Origin: CAYNNP01 sp964398215
GTDB lineage: Bacteria; Planctomycetota; Planctomycetia; Pirellulales; Pirellulaceae
Assembly (NCBI GenBank): GCA_964398215.1
Contig: CAYNNP010000313.1
Coordinates: 1-6,429 of the forward strand
Length of the DNA: 6,429 nt
Direction: 5' to 3'
Shown: piece by piece, positions 6,426-6,429 of the stretch
Layout: each line of letters starts with the position of its first letter
Position numbering within the stretch: position 1 is the stretch's first letter
Notes under the pieces: model-generated
Database searches by the model: none
Told to the model about the DNA's origin: nothing
The model's input: only the letters and a program-made list of their open reading frames with translations
Translations under genes and position numbers: made by a program

Positions 6426-6429
6426 CAAC

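Larger units (their letters stand above)
6245..6429. other. Structured non-coding tail with three hairpins
   Basis: No gene is supported in these 185 bases. On the minus strand all three frames stay open over much of the stretch (one gives about 56 codons from the right edge), but no start with a ribosome binding site is visible and the structure below argues against coding. The region contains hairpins at 6284-6302, 6322-6355 and 6411-6425. A gene running in from beyond the right edge cannot be excluded. Confidence 0.5.

Noticed and set aside
6245..6429. Minus-strand partial protein gene entering from the right edge
   Set aside because: All three minus frames are open to a similar degree, no start or ribosome binding site is visible, and the stretch is dominated by hairpins.

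Overview
The window looks like a chromosomal stretch from a planctomycete, probably a Rhodopirellula-like member of the Pirellulaceae. This is inferred from three things: GC content that looks slightly above 50 %, a BamB/PQQ-type beta-propeller protein with the WPQW-x-GPN-x-DGI opening common in secreted planctomycete proteins, and long gene-poor gaps filled with GC-rich structured repeats. No taxonomic marker gene is present, so the assignment is inference.

Layout. Positions 1-650 carry no supportable gene but hold several structured elements: a large imperfect stem-loop (73-149, with an outer extension to 64 and 176), a second inverted repeat (195-269) and three tandem 10-base units (277-306). 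At 651-2108 (+) is a secreted, acidic protein of unknown function, starting at an ATG behind a near-perfect Shine-Dalgarno. A strong intrinsic terminator follows at 2172-2225. At 2403-3881 (+) is a complete NtrC-type sigma-54-dependent response regulator (receiver, AAA+ with GAFTGA, Fis-type helix-turn-helix), with no partner histidine kinase in view. Facing it tail to tail, 16 bases away, is an exported PQQ-type beta-propeller protein (3898-5166, -). A 280-base divergent intergenic region with a perfect TATAAT box leads to the last gene (5447-6244, +), a small very basic protein made almost wholly of five tandem helix-turn-helix units. The remaining 185 bases hold three hairpins and no supportable gene.

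How the genes fit together. There is no clear operon: the first two genes share a strand but are split by a strong terminator, and the other two are divergent from each other. Two of the four genes are DNA-binding proteins and two are predicted to be exported. No shared pathway can be read from the sequence. The most distinctive item is the five-unit helix-turn-helix protein, followed by the structured repeats at both ends of the window. I do not see a defence system, CRISPR array, transposase, tRNA or rRNA.
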